This document shows positions 55,909-64,000 of a stretch of 64,000 nt of DNA, in pieces (the stretch's first letter is position 1; the number at the start of each line of letters is the position of its first letter). A program made the position numbers and the translations under genes. The stretch lies in assembly GCF_000429145.1 (NCBI RefSeq), contig NZ_AUBH01000007.1:62001-126000 (forward strand), given 5' to 3'. This DNA is from Aestuariibacter salexigens DSM 15300 (lineage in GTDB: Bacteria; Pseudomonadota; Gammaproteobacteria; Enterobacterales; Alteromonadaceae). The notes under the pieces were generated by a model. That model had not been told where the DNA came from. It saw only the letters and a program-made list of their open reading frames with translations, and did no database searches.

Positions 55909-57253
55909 ATTTGTGCTCCAATCCACGGATCACTTTATCATGCAGACCACCAAATCCACCATTGCTCATGATCAGAATGTGGTCGCCGGGTTGTGCATTA
56001 GCAACGATTTCATCGCCGAGCGCATCGAGCTCCCTGAACAAGCTGGCAGGCACTGCACCCTGAATTGCATCCCGCATTGACCAGCCAAGCTGTGCTGGCT
56101 CATACACAAACACTTCATCTGCACACTGCCAGGAGGAGGCCAGTGAATCCTTGTGAATGCCCATTTTCATGGTGTTTGAGCGGGGCTCAAGCACTGCCAG
56201 AATACGAGCATCGCCAACATTCGCCCGTAATCCCTCTAACGTTGTTTTAATCGCGGTCGGGTGATGGGCAAAATCATCGTAGACATTGATACTTTCGATT
56301 GATGCGCGCAATTCCATGCGACGCTTGGCGTTTCGAAATAATTCAAGCGCCCGCGCAGCAACGTTTGCAGGTACACCTACATGATGAGCCGCGGCGATCG
56401 CCATCACGGCATTATGGACATTGTGCGTACCTAACAGTGACCATTCCACGTTAGCCACACTCTGCTGTTGATAATGCACGGTAAATTTTCGACCGTCAGC
56501 TGAATCCAGTCTATATTGCCAGTCTTCACCAAGACGTGAGATGTCGCTCCAGCAGCCCATATTGACGACTTCATCAATGGCCGTGTCGTCACTCGGGTAA
56601 ATCACTTTGCCGTTTCCAGGCACCATGCGAAGCAGATGATGGAACTGTGTCTGTATCGCCTTGAGGTCAGGGAAAATGTCAGCGTGATCGAATTCCAGAT
56701 TATTAAGAATCAATGTTCTTGGACGATAGTGCACGAATTTAGAGCGTTTATCGAAAAACGCGCTGTCATATTCATCAGCTTCGATCACGAAAAAAGAAGA
56801 GTCACCAAGACGGGCAGAGACGTCAAAATTCTGCGGTATCCCACCGATAAGAAATCCGGGCTGCATGTCTGCATAGTCTAAGATCCACGCTAACATGCTG
56901 GCCGTGGTTGTTTTGCCGTGGGTTCCAGAAGCAGCCAACACCCATTTATCTTTCAGTACATTGTCTAGAAGCCATTGAGGGCCGCTAGTGTAGGGTAGGT
57001 TGCGGTTTAGTACATACTCTACGGCTGGGTTGCCTCGCGATAGCGCATTGCCGATGACCACCATGTCAGGTGCTGGCTCAAACTGGTCGATATCGTATCC
57101 TTCATGTAGCTGGATACCGAGCTTACGAAGCTGAGTACTCATGGGCGGATAAACATTTTTATCAGAGCCTGTCACGGTGTGTCCCAACTGGCGCGCAATG
57201 GCCGCAATACCGCCCATAAAGGTGCCACAAATACCGAGAATGTGGATGTGCAT
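55895..57253 (-). CDS. mpl: UDP-MurNAc:L-Ala-gamma-D-Glu-meso-DAP ligase (muropeptide recycling)
   Basis: A 452-residue Mur-ligase-family enzyme that joins recycled murein tripeptide to UDP-MurNAc. An N-terminal Rossmann domain ([17 protein letters not shown]), the ATP-binding P-loop [14 protein letters not shown], the central domain and the C-terminal domain ([11 protein letters not shown]) are all present. It is divergent from fbp, the arrangement found in E. coli. The stop overlaps the ubiX start region. Confidence 0.95.
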   Translation of the reverse strand: MHIHILGICGTFMGGIAAIARQLGHTVTGSDKNVYPPMSTQLRKLGIQLHEGYDIDQFEPAPDMVVIGNALSRGNPAVEYVLNRNLPYTSGPQWLLDNVLKDKWVLAASGTHGKTTTASMLAWILDYADMQPGFLIGGIPQNFDVSARLGDSSFFVIEADEYDSAFFDKRSKFVHYRPRTLILNNLEFDHADIFPDLKAIQTQFHHLLRMVPGNGKVIYPSDDTAIDEVVNMGCWSDISRLGEDWQYRLDSADGRKFTVHYQQQSVANVEWSLLGTHNVHNAVMAIAAAHHVGVPANVAARALELFRNAKRRMELRASIESINVYDDFAHHPTAIKTTLEGLRANVGDARILAVLEPRSNTMKMGIHKDSLASSWQCADEVFVYEPAQLGWSMRDAIQGAVPASLFRELDALGDEIVANAQPGDHILIMSNGGFGGLHDKVIRGLEHKYANR

Positions 57254-57344
57254 ATTGTTTACAATAACTGCATACAGAAAGCGCTGTACTCTACCAGTAA
57301 AGCGTGCGGCTTGACTACACCGGCTGCATTAGCCAGCTTAGATT

Positions 57345-57373
57345 TCACAGAGGCCGGTTGAACGGTTACAATA
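57345..57373 (+). promoter_or_regulatory. Probable sigma-70 promoter of fbp
   Basis: TTCACA (57345-57350, five of six to -35) and TACAAT (57368-57373, five of six to -10) are 17 bases apart. The predicted start site is near 57380, about 58 bases before the fbp start codon. Confidence 0.6.
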
Positions 57374-57437
57374 CTGACGCGCGGCATACCAGCGCGCCTG
57401 TCCCCTACACAATTAAACAAAAAAGGTCTCATTTCTA

Positions 57438-58406
57438 ATGAAACGACTTAATTCGCAGCTACAGCAAGATGGTGCACCGCTTGAGCTCATTCTTCTCATC
57501 CGAACACTGCTGGCGGCATGTAAAGAGATTTCTTTCCGTGTCAGTCAGGGCGCCCTAGCCGGCGTGCTTGGCTCTACCCTGTCGGAAAATGTTCAGGGTG
57601 AACAACAGAAGAAGCTGGATGTGATATCCAATCAGATTATCAAAGACACCTTGCGCGAGTCTGGTTATGTTAAAGCCATCTCTTCTGAAGAGGAAGACGA
57701 TGTGGTGCCTTGTAATCCGGAAGGTAAATATCTGGTTAGTTTTGACCCGCTGGATGGCTCATCAAACACGGAAATTAACAGTCTCATAGGCACCATTTTT
57801 AGCATTGCCCACGCGCCACAGTGGATGGAGCCAGATGACCCTTCTGCATTTTTGCAGCCAGGTACGCAAATGGTCGCTGCGGGTTACGTACTGTACGGTC
57901 CTTCAACCATGCTGGCAATGACCACGGGGCGCGGAACGCATTTGTATACACTGGATAAAACCCATGGTGGCTTTCTGGTCACTCAGGCCGATATTAAAGT
58001 GCCTGAAGATACCGCTGAATTCGCCATTAATGCTTCTAATCAGCGCCACTGGGAAGAGCCCATTCAGAACTATGTTGCCGATTTAATCGCGGGTAGTGAG
58101 GGCCCACGTGGTAAAGATTATAACATGCGCTGGGTAGCGGCGATGGTGGGTGATATCCATCGAGTGCTTTGCCGGGGCGGCATTTTTGCCTACCCATTTG
58201 ACAAACGTAATCCAAAGATGCCGGGCAAACTGCGTTTGTTGTACGAAGCCAATCCGATGGCCTTCCTGATGGAGCAGGCGGGTGGATTAGCGTCTACCGG
58301 ACATGGCCGGATTATGGAAGTAATGCCAGAAGAGATACACCAGCGTGTTCCGGTCATTCTGGGTTCAAAAAATGAAGTGGAAGCCTGTCTGGGCTACTAC
58401 AAATAG
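57438..58406 (+). CDS. fbp: Class I fructose-1,6-bisphosphatase
   Basis: A 322-residue gluconeogenic enzyme. The metal-binding motif is [13 protein letters not shown], and the C-terminal catalytic/substrate segment [15 protein letters not shown] is intact. SSEEEDDV carries the metal-ligand Glu residues. The start ATG has only AAAGG about 11 bases upstream. A clear promoter precedes it and a terminator follows. With hppA and ppa nearby, the area handles phosphate and pyrophosphate economy. Confidence 0.97.
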   Translation: MKRLNSQLQQDGAPLELILLIRTLLAACKEISFRVSQGALAGVLGSTLSENVQGEQQKKLDVISNQIIKDTLRESGYVKAISSEEEDDVVPCNPEGKYLVSFDPLDGSSNTEINSLIGTIFSIAHAPQWMEPDDPSAFLQPGTQMVAAGYVLYGPSTMLAMTTGRGTHLYTLDKTHGGFLVTQADIKVPEDTAEFAINASNQRHWEEPIQNYVADLIAGSEGPRGKDYNMRWVAAMVGDIHRVLCRGGIFAYPFDKRNPKMPGKLRLLYEANPMAFLMEQAGGLASTGHGRIMEVMPEEIHQRVPVILGSKNEVEACLGYYK

Positions 58407-58413
58407 GCCTACT

Positions 58414-58443
58414 CCGGAGGGGCTTATTGCCTCTCCGGCTTTT
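58414..58443 (+). terminator. Terminator of fbp
   Basis: CCGGAGGGGC (58414-58423) pairs with GCCTCTCCGG (58429-58438) across a TTATT loop, with one G-T wobble. CTTTT follows. It overlaps the stop codon of the opposing small membrane gene. Confidence 0.75.
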
Positions 58444-58744
58444 GTCTGCGCTTTGCTAGCACAGACCACAACTCTAACACACCAGCGCTTAACAGCGTGA
58501 CCATGACAAACTGCGAACAAAGCATCAGCGTCAGTTTCGGCAGCAGCGCAATCTCCTCCGTAAGCCAGGGATGCCAAAGATATACCAGTGATAAATTCGC
58601 AGGCCACAGCCATATCTGATAGCCCGGCACCGGCCCTTGCCACACATCCCATAGGTGCCAACTGAGTAAGAATGCCACCAGTCCTATCGTTGTGTCGACC
58701 AGTCCACAGAGTACGGCAAGTTTGATAATACGTGCTGCGTTAAT
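58424..58744 (-). CDS. Small membrane protein, probable AUU start
   Basis: A frame of 106 codons, open from the in-frame stop at 58748-58750. The first codon is AAC, then ATT at 58744, with AGAGG exactly seven bases before it. This is the best start available, as no ATG, GTG or TTG occurs until GTG at 58678. Starting there would lose the first hydrophobic helix (IIKLAVLCGLVDTTIGLVAFLL). Two or three hydrophobic helices and a basic tail (AKRRQKPERQ) suggest an inner-membrane protein with its tail in the cytoplasm. I recognise no family. The stop lies in the loop of the fbp terminator. Confidence 0.55.
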   Translation of the reverse strand: MNAARIIKLAVLCGLVDTTIGLVAFLLSWHLWDVWQGPVPGYQIWLWPANLSLVYLWHPWLTEEIALLPKLTLMLCSQFVMVTLLSAGVLELWSVLAKRRQKPERQ

Positions 58745-58848
58745 GTTTCAACCTCTCAAGGGAATGTTGACAGTCGAACTAAGTGTACCGTGTGAGAGTT
58801 AGTCTGTGTAAAGTTCGGAATAGGTGCAAAACAAAAAATTAGCGGCAT

Positions 58849-58873
58849 AAAAAAGGCCGGTATGACACCGGCC
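58849..58873 (-). terminator. Terminator of hppA
   Basis: On the minus strand, GGCCGGT/ACCGGCC (58867-58873 and 58855-58861) form a perfect seven-base stem with a five-base loop, followed by six T (58854-58849). It lies about 20 bases past the hppA stop. Confidence 0.85.
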
Positions 58874-58893
58874 GATTAACATTACTTAGCTAT

Positions 58894-60888
58894 TTACAGC
58901 AGCGGTGCTATCACCAGACTGACAATGGCCATGACATTAATCAAGATATTCATGGCTGGGCCAGAGGTATCTTTGAACGGGTCGCCTACGGTGTCTCCCA
59001 CCACGGTCGCGGCATGAACATCACTGCCTTTGCCGCCCAAATTGCCTTTTTCAACATACTTCTTGGCATTATCCCAGGCACCTCCAGCATTCGCCATCAT
59101 CAATGCTAACAGTACACATCCAAGTAGTGCACCGCCCAGCATTCCGCCCAGTGCATGTGCACCCAGGCCGAATCCCACTATTGGTGGCACTGCCACTGCA
59201 ATGGCACCTGGCAGGATCATTTTTTTCAATGCTGCCTGAGTGGCAATATCGACGCAGCGGCCCGTATCGGGTTCTGCCTTGCCTTCCATCAGCCCGGGGA
59301 TCTCTCTAAATTGACGACGTATCTCCTGAATCATATCAAAGGCGGCATCACCCACCGCGGTCATGGTGATGGATGCAATCAGAAACGGCAGAATACCACC
59401 GATGAACAAGCCCACAAGCACGATGGGATCGCCCAGATGCAGAGTAAATCCTGGATCTTGCAGTGACAGGGTTTCGACAAATGCAGCAATGATGGCAAGC
59501 GCGGCAAGTGCTGCGGCACCAATTGCAAAGCCTTTACCGATCGCGGCTGTGGTATTGCCTAGTTCATCGAGCGAATCGGTAATATCGCGGGTAGCTTTAC
59601 CTAATCCACCCATTTCAGCAATCCCTCCGGCATTATCTGCAACGGGTCCGTAAGCGTCGATCGCCATGGTGATACCCACCGTTGCCAGCATACCAACGGC
59701 CGCTATTCCTACACCGTAAAGGCCGGATAAGTCGGTGGAAAAATAAATAATCGCGCAGATTGTCAGCAGGGGTATAGCCACCGATTGCATACCAACAGAT
59801 AGCCCGGTGATCATCACCGTAGCTGGTCCCGTTTCGCCTGCTTTGGCGATTTTTCTGACCGGCGCAGCTGCAGTGTAATACTCTGTGACCAGACCGATAA
59901 TGATGCCACCAACGGCGCCGGTGACCACGGACCACCATACGTTATTGGCTATTCCTGCGGCGTCGACGACAAAGAATGCCGCGGCAATAAATAACACTGC
60001 GGCGGACATGGTGCCAGCGCGCAGCGCCACTTCAGGCTTACTGGCGGACATCGCTTTGACTAGCAAAATACCTATTACTGAACAGACGAGCCCGGTTGAC
60101 GCCAGCGCCAGGGGTAAAAACATTAATGACTCGCGACTACCGAGTGCGCCCACCGCCATGGTTGACGCAATCGCGATGGTGGCAATCATTGAACCGCAAT
60201 ATGATTCAAAAATGTCTGAACCCATGCCAGCCACATCACCAACGTTATCCCCCACGTTATCTGCGATTACGCCCGGGTTTCTTGGATCATCTTCGGGAAT
60301 ACCGGCTTCAACTTTACCCACTAGGTCTGCACCAACATCGGCGCTCTTTGTGTAAATGCCGCCACCCACACGAGAGAACAAAGCAACAATAGATGCTCCC
60401 ATACCAAATCCATGAATATAATGTGCAGTTTCAGGATCGCCCCCGAAGAACCAGTACAAGGCGCCCAAGCCCAACAGACCCATCGATGCGACACACAAGC
60501 CCATAATAGAACCGCCCATAAAGGCTATCGACAACGCCGCCGGCGCACCTTGATCGTGGGCTGCCTGAGTGGTTCTGACATTGGCTTTAGTGGCAGTAAA
60601 CATACCAATGTAGCCGGCCAGCGCCGAGCACACGGCGCCGGTAACAAAGGCGAGTGTAGTATTTGCTCCCAGCGAGAAGTACAGGGCGATGCCTACAATT
60701 AATGCGAAAATAAATAGCATTTTGTATTCGCGGTGCATAAACACCATGGCACCGTGGTGAATTGCATCCGCTATTTTCGCTATCACCTCGTTGGTGACAG
60801 GCGTCTTTTTGATGATTTGATATATGATTAGCGCGAACACAAGTCCGGCTACACCCATAGCCGGGGGTAGATAGAACAGATCAGTCAT
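58894..60888 (-). CDS. hppA: K+-dependent-type membrane-bound pyrophosphatase
   Basis: A 664-residue pump with about 16 helices that couples pyrophosphate hydrolysis to ion export. Substrate motifs are [11 protein letters not shown], the long [15 protein letters not shown] and, near the end, the [14 protein letters not shown] motif. The key segment [10 protein letters not shown] has Ala and Gly at the two positions that are Lys and Thr in K+-independent enzymes. It is therefore probably K+-stimulated; whether it pumps H+ or Na+ cannot be read with certainty. GAGG before the ATG supports the start. It is divergent from ppa, the soluble enzyme. Confidence 0.95.
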   Translation of the reverse strand: MTDLFYLPPAMGVAGLVFALIIYQIIKKTPVTNEVIAKIADAIHHGAMVFMHREYKMLFIFALIVGIALYFSLGANTTLAFVTGAVCSALAGYIGMFTATKANVRTTQAAHDQGAPAALSIAFMGGSIMGLCVASMGLLGLGALYWFFGGDPETAHYIHGFGMGASIVALFSRVGGGIYTKSADVGADLVGKVEAGIPEDDPRNPGVIADNVGDNVGDVAGMGSDIFESYCGSMIATIAIASTMAVGALGSRESLMFLPLALASTGLVCSVIGILLVKAMSASKPEVALRAGTMSAAVLFIAAAFFVVDAAGIANNVWWSVVTGAVGGIIIGLVTEYYTAAAPVRKIAKAGETGPATVMITGLSVGMQSVAIPLLTICAIIYFSTDLSGLYGVGIAAVGMLATVGITMAIDAYGPVADNAGGIAEMGGLGKATRDITDSLDELGNTTAAIGKGFAIGAAALAALAIIAAFVETLSLQDPGFTLHLGDPIVLVGLFIGGILPFLIASITMTAVGDAAFDMIQEIRRQFREIPGLMEGKAEPDTGRCVDIATQAALKKMILPGAIAVAVPPIVGFGLGAHALGGMLGGALLGCVLLALMMANAGGAWDNAKKYVEKGNLGGKGSDVHAATVVGDTVGDPFKDTSGPAMNILINVMAIVSLVIAPLL

Positions 60889-61282
60889 AACGTCCTCATT
60901 TGCGTTCCTGCACGACTGACAAAGTGTGACAGCAACCTTATTGCTGACCTTCTGAGCTACCCTGTCTTACGTGCCTGAGTTGCTTGGTTATAAAGTGCGA
61001 CTGCTGCTTGTAAAACACATGACAAACACACGCTTTATGCTTTATGTGATTAGTCGGGATGATTAAAACCTTAACCGGCCCCACCACAACCACCAATTTA
61101 TTGTTTTATTTACAAAATATTAACACTTGCTTTGCGACTATAACGATGAAATATGGGGGACTTCAAGCCTAGTGTGTATTTTATATGCGATATAAGTCGC
61201 AAATTGCCGTGCGGCGTTTCACTCCAGCACGGTAAACACTTATAATCCCGGCATCCCGTTATTGTAAATTGAAGGAATAAAG
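60889..61282. other. 394-base divergent region between hppA and ppa
   Basis: No gene is visible. The ppa side has a strong promoter (61218-61246). The hppA side is less clear. The middle (61080-61200) is AT-rich, with TTATTG and TTATTT stretches that could bind a regulator. I found no convincing inverted repeat. Confidence 0.45.
61218..61246 (+). promoter_or_regulatory. Strong sigma-70 promoter of ppa
   Basis: TTCACT (61218-61223, four of six) and a perfect TATAAT (61241-61246) are 17 bases apart. The start site would be near 61253, 30 bases before the ppa start codon. Confidence 0.65.
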
Positions 61283-61831
61283 ATGAGCTTGAATGCCGTA
61301 CCTCCAGGCCGTGACGTGCCAAATGAAATCAATGTCATTATAGAAATACCTGCGCACTCAGATCCGGTTAAGTATGAAGTCGACAAAGAATCCGGCGCGA
61401 TTTTTGTCGATCGATTCATGGCAACCTGTATGCACTATCCAACTAACTACGGTTATGTGCCGCACACCCTGTCTGAAGACGGTGATCCCGTTGACGTGCT
61501 GGTGATTACGCCGTTCCCGTTGCTGGCAGGTTCGGTGATCCGCTGCCGTCCGGTTGGTGTGCTTAATATGACCGACGAGTCAGGCGCTGATGCAAAGGTG
61601 TTAGCTGTGCCAGCAGATAAATTGTCGACTATTTATCGTGGCATTACTGAAATTGACCAGGTTTCTGACCTGCTGAAAAATCAGATTGAGCATTTCTTTG
61701 CACACTATAAAGATCTGGAGCCTAACAAGTGGGTTAAGATCGACGGCTGGCAAGGGGCTGAAGCGGCCAAGCAGGAAATTGTGTCCAGCGTAGAGCGCTA
61801 CAACACGACAGAAGACAAACCTGCATTTTAA
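61283..61831 (+). CDS. ppa: Soluble family I inorganic pyrophosphatase
   Basis: A 182-residue cytosolic enzyme. The active-site signature [15 protein letters not shown] and the N-terminal [16 protein letters not shown] are typical. AAGGA eight bases before the ATG fixes the start. It hydrolyses the pyrophosphate made in biosynthesis without energy gain, in contrast to hppA beside it. A clear terminator follows. Confidence 0.96.
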   Translation: MSLNAVPPGRDVPNEINVIIEIPAHSDPVKYEVDKESGAIFVDRFMATCMHYPTNYGYVPHTLSEDGDPVDVLVITPFPLLAGSVIRCRPVGVLNMTDESGADAKVLAVPADKLSTIYRGITEIDQVSDLLKNQIEHFFAHYKDLEPNKWVKIDGWQGAEAAKQEIVSSVERYNTTEDKPAF

Positions 61832-61851
61832 ACACCTTGGGTTAACTCGAT

Positions 61852-61883
61852 AGGCCGGATAGCAATGTCCGGCCTTTCTTTTT
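61852..61883 (+). terminator. Terminator of ppa
   Basis: AGGCCGGA (61852-61859) and TCCGGCCT (61868-61875) form a perfect eight-base stem with an eight-base loop. The T tract TTTCTTTTT follows. Confidence 0.85.
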
Positions 61884-61928
61884 GTGGTGTGCCATAATGG
61901 GCGCGAAAAATTTAGAGTGATATAAGAG

Positions 61929-62399
61929 ATGTCAGTATTACGTTTACTGTTTATTACCGTTGCGCTAGGGGTTTCTGCGCCTGCATTGGCAGAGCCAAAG
62001 GAATTGTTTTGGGAAGACTTGATGCCAAAAGACTTCACCATTCCTGATACCCCGGTTGACCATAATAACCCGATGGCACAGCAAAACCTCGATGCGCCTA
62101 TTGTCGCAGAGTTAGACGGACAGGAAGTAAAAATTCCAGGCTTCGTGGTACCACTCGAGGGCAGTGAGACGCTGACCACTGAATTCCTGTTAGTGCCTTA
62201 TTTCGGCGCCTGCATCCACGTGCCGCCACCCCCGCCCAATCAAATTGTATATGTCAGGTTTGAGCAAGGCGTGCCGATAGATAACCTATACGATGCAGTA
62301 TGGGTGTCCGGGACGTTGTCGACGACAACCTACTCTGGTGATTTGGCAACCACAGGCTACACCATGAGTGGTATAAAGGTAGAGCCCTACGACGGCTAG
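61929..62399 (+). CDS. Exported DUF3299 protein
   Basis: A 156-residue protein with a signal peptide (cut near ALA|EPKEL) and a DUF3299 domain. The core includes KIPGFVVPLEG and the unmistakable FGACIHVPPPPPNQIV motif with its Cys, His and proline run. The family is exported; its function is not established, though members are often near metal or lipoprotein export genes. Here it stands alone after ppa. The start ATG has AAGAG just upstream. Confidence 0.88.
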   Translation: MSVLRLLFITVALGVSAPALAEPKELFWEDLMPKDFTIPDTPVDHNNPMAQQNLDAPIVAELDGQEVKIPGFVVPLEGSETLTTEFLLVPYFGACIHVPPPPPNQIVYVRFEQGVPIDNLYDAVWVSGTLSTTTYSGDLATTGYTMSGIKVEPYDG

Positions 62400-62530
62400 T
62401 GACGATAAATACTTAAGTCGCTGAATTTGCTTAATAACAGGTGGGAATTCTGAATCCTCAACTATACTGCATGTGAGGTGCGCTTGCTGTCCTGCGCACG
62501 ATATGAGTTGTAGTTGTTTATTGAGGTCTT

Positions 62531-64000
62531 ATGAATTTCTTAACCAGACTATCGATTGCTCAAAAGCTTTATCTTATCCCTATTATTGGCACATTATCGT
62601 TTGCGATATATTTGCTGATGACCTCTGTTACCGCAATGAGTAACGTTTCGCTGCTGGATAATGCCAAAGACAAGCAATTTCCTACATTGATGGCGTCTAA
62701 TGAAGCGCTGGTTGATATGGAAAAAGTCAGAGATTTGTTATCCAGTGCCGTAACAACCGGCGACAGTGATGCGCTGGATAGTGCCAATGAGCGAGCACAG
62801 ATGACAAGGGAGTTGCTTGAGGACATTAGTCAGATTGATCCAGACGCGTCTGCACAGGCCAGGGCAATTCTTAACGCATTTGAAAAGTATTACAAAGTCG
62901 CCTTCGACGTCTCTGAATCTATGGTCAACAACACGGCTGATTTTTCTAAAATCGGTCAGCTGTCACAGCAAATGAATAGCAATTATGATCAAGCGACGCA
63001 GGATTTGGCGAAGTTTCGTGACCAGCGCCTGGCCAATTTTCAACAAGCCATCTCTGACTCAAATGATGCAGCGCAACGTACTATCACCGTCGGTATTATC
63101 ATGGCTTTGGTCACGGTATTCTTGATGTTTGCTACCGCCATCCCCGTGGTTAATAACCTGCGTAACAGCATCGTAAACGTCGTGAAATCTCTTAAAGATA
63201 TTGCTCAGGAAGATGGCGATTTGACCGTGCGCATCAGTACTAAAAATCAGGACGAAATTGGCGATCTGGTGCATTGGTTCAACCGCTTTGTCGAAAAGTT
63301 ACAGACAGTAGTGAAAGACATCTGCGACTCTTCCATGCCACTTTCGCAGCTTGCCAGTAAACTCAATGACGTGACCGACAGCGCCACAGTGACGATCAGC
63401 GCACAGCAACGTTCGGCCAGTGACGCCAAGCACGCGGTAGATGATATGACAAACAGCGTAAATGACGTTGCTCAGTCAGCGTCTGAAGCTGCACTGGCGG
63501 CAGGCGATGCCGTTACTGCAGCGGATGATGGTCAGCGCGTTGTTAATCAGACGGTCGTGAGTATTCAGCAGTTGGCAAGCAGTGTGGAAGAAACTGCTGA
63601 GGTGATCCGTAAGCTGGAGGCAGACTCGAATCAGGTTGGCGCGGTGCTGGATGTGATTAAAGGGATCGCTGAGCAAACCAATCTGCTGGCGCTGAATGCG
63701 GCCATTGAAGCGGCCCGAGCAGGTGAGCAAGGCCGTGGCTTTGCGGTGGTTGCTGATGAAGTGCGCACATTAGCCTCTCGCACGCAGCAGTCAACGGAAG
63801 AAATTCAGGCAACCATCGAGCAATTGCAAAGTGCTGCCCGCAGTGCTGTAACGGTCATGGCAAAAGGTACAGAACAAGCCGGCAGTAGCGTTGAAGAGGC
63901 CAATAAAGCGGGTCAAAGCTTAAACGCCATTACCGAAACCATCAGTCGTATTACCGCGATGAACGACCAGATTGCTGCATTAACTGGCGACCAGCAGAGC
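62531..64000 (+). CDS. Methyl-accepting chemotaxis protein, cut by the right edge
   Basis: The first 490 codons of a chemoreceptor. GAGG five bases before the ATG supports the start. TM1 (about 11-33), an all-helical periplasmic domain (35-180) and TM2 (about 185-207) are followed by a HAMP domain ([18 protein letters not shown]). The coiled coil has the tip [18 protein letters not shown] at about residue 400. The periplasmic part is a four-helix-like bundle; no ligand can be named. The remaining 3' part lies outside the window. Confidence 0.94.
   Translation, partial: MNFLTRLSIAQKLYLIPIIGTLSFAIYLLMTSVTAMSNVSLLDNAKDKQFPTLMASNEALVDMEKVRDLLSSAVTTGDSDALDSANERAQMTRELLEDISQIDPDASAQARAILNAFEKYYKVAFDVSESMVNNTADFSKIGQLSQQMNSNYDQATQDLAKFRDQRLANFQQAISDSNDAAQRTITVGIIMALVTVFLMFATAIPVVNNLRNSIVNVVKSLKDIAQEDGDLTVRISTKNQDEIGDLVHWFNRFVEKLQTVVKDICDSSMPLSQLASKLNDVTDSATVTISAQQRSASDAKHAVDDMTNSVNDVAQSASEAALAAGDAVTAADDGQRVVNQTVVSIQQLASSVEETAEVIRKLEADSNQVGAVLDVIKGIAEQTNLLALNAAIEAARAGEQGRGFAVVADEVRTLASRTQQSTEEIQATIEQLQSAARSAVTVMAKGTEQAGSSVEEANKAGQSLNAITETISRITAMNDQIAALTGDQQS

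Noticed and set aside
62463-62468. TATACT before the last chemoreceptor as a promoter
   Set aside because: A -10 match is present but no acceptable -35 at 16-18 bases, and no sigma-28 pattern was found, so it is not listed.

Overview
This is a 64 kb stretch of bacterial chromosome, almost certainly from a marine gammaproteobacterium of the Alteromonadales (Alteromonadaceae-like). I infer this from the gene order and protein types: hemX-hemD-hemC, gmk, rpoZ-spoT-ridA-trmH-recG, maoP/hdfR, uvrD, a yigB-xerC-DUF484-dapF-lysA-lptM block, mpl/fbp, and a membrane pyrophosphatase next to a soluble one. Genes are dense and base composition is moderate. I see no rRNA, tRNA, CRISPR array, insertion sequence or prophage. 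The window is a core housekeeping backbone into which single accessory genes have been inserted.

Layout. 1-2.9 kb: tetrapyrrole genes (hemX cut by the window edge, hemD, hemC) behind an esterase. 3.0-12.0 kb: gmk, then rpoZ-spoT-ridA-trmH-recG-rsmJ (nucleotide metabolism, stringent response, RNA modification, fork repair), interrupted by a reversed 6-TM chemoreceptor. 12.0-17.4 kb: peroxiredoxin, YhiN-type flavoprotein, an AT-rich Cache chemoreceptor with a likely sigma-28 promoter, a DnaJ-related protein and a PQQ-type sugar dehydrogenase. 17.5-25.7 kb: an RND efflux pair, a three-gene cassette (solute-binding-like, DsrE-like, ATP-grasp) and a DUF3300 protein. 25.7-31.5 kb: ribA, a large GGDEF-EAL protein, cytochrome c, a pseudo-receiver, a GST and a 58-residue membrane protein. 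31.5-36.6 kb: recQ, two little-known genes, maoP/hdfR and a 2OG-Fe oxygenase. 36.7-45 kb: outer-membrane protein, rarD, a diguanylate cyclase response regulator, uvrD (with a LexA-like box), cysE and a hybrid kinase. 45-53.5 kb: yigB-xerC-DUF484-dapF, a sulfotransferase/dioxygenase fusion, lysA, lptM, a glycosyltransferase and a PAP2 phosphatase. 54-64 kb: rraA, S1/P1 nuclease, ubiX, mpl, fbp, hppA, ppa, a DUF3299 protein and a chemoreceptor cut by the right edge.

The most unusual locus is 48374-50395. One protein joins a PAPS-dependent sulfotransferase to a phytanoyl-CoA-dioxygenase-like Fe(II)/2OG domain. It is inserted between lysA and dapF and carries a run of eight G in the coding strand inside the dioxygenase domain, which makes it a candidate phase-variable sulfation/hydroxylation enzyme. 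Signalling is also rich: three chemoreceptors, two c-di-GMP enzymes, a hybrid kinase and a pseudo-receiver. Other points worth a second look are a terminator-like hairpin just before recG, two hairpins between rpoZ and spoT, a probable AUU-initiated membrane protein beside fbp, and four convergent gene pairs whose stop codons overlap by exactly four bases.
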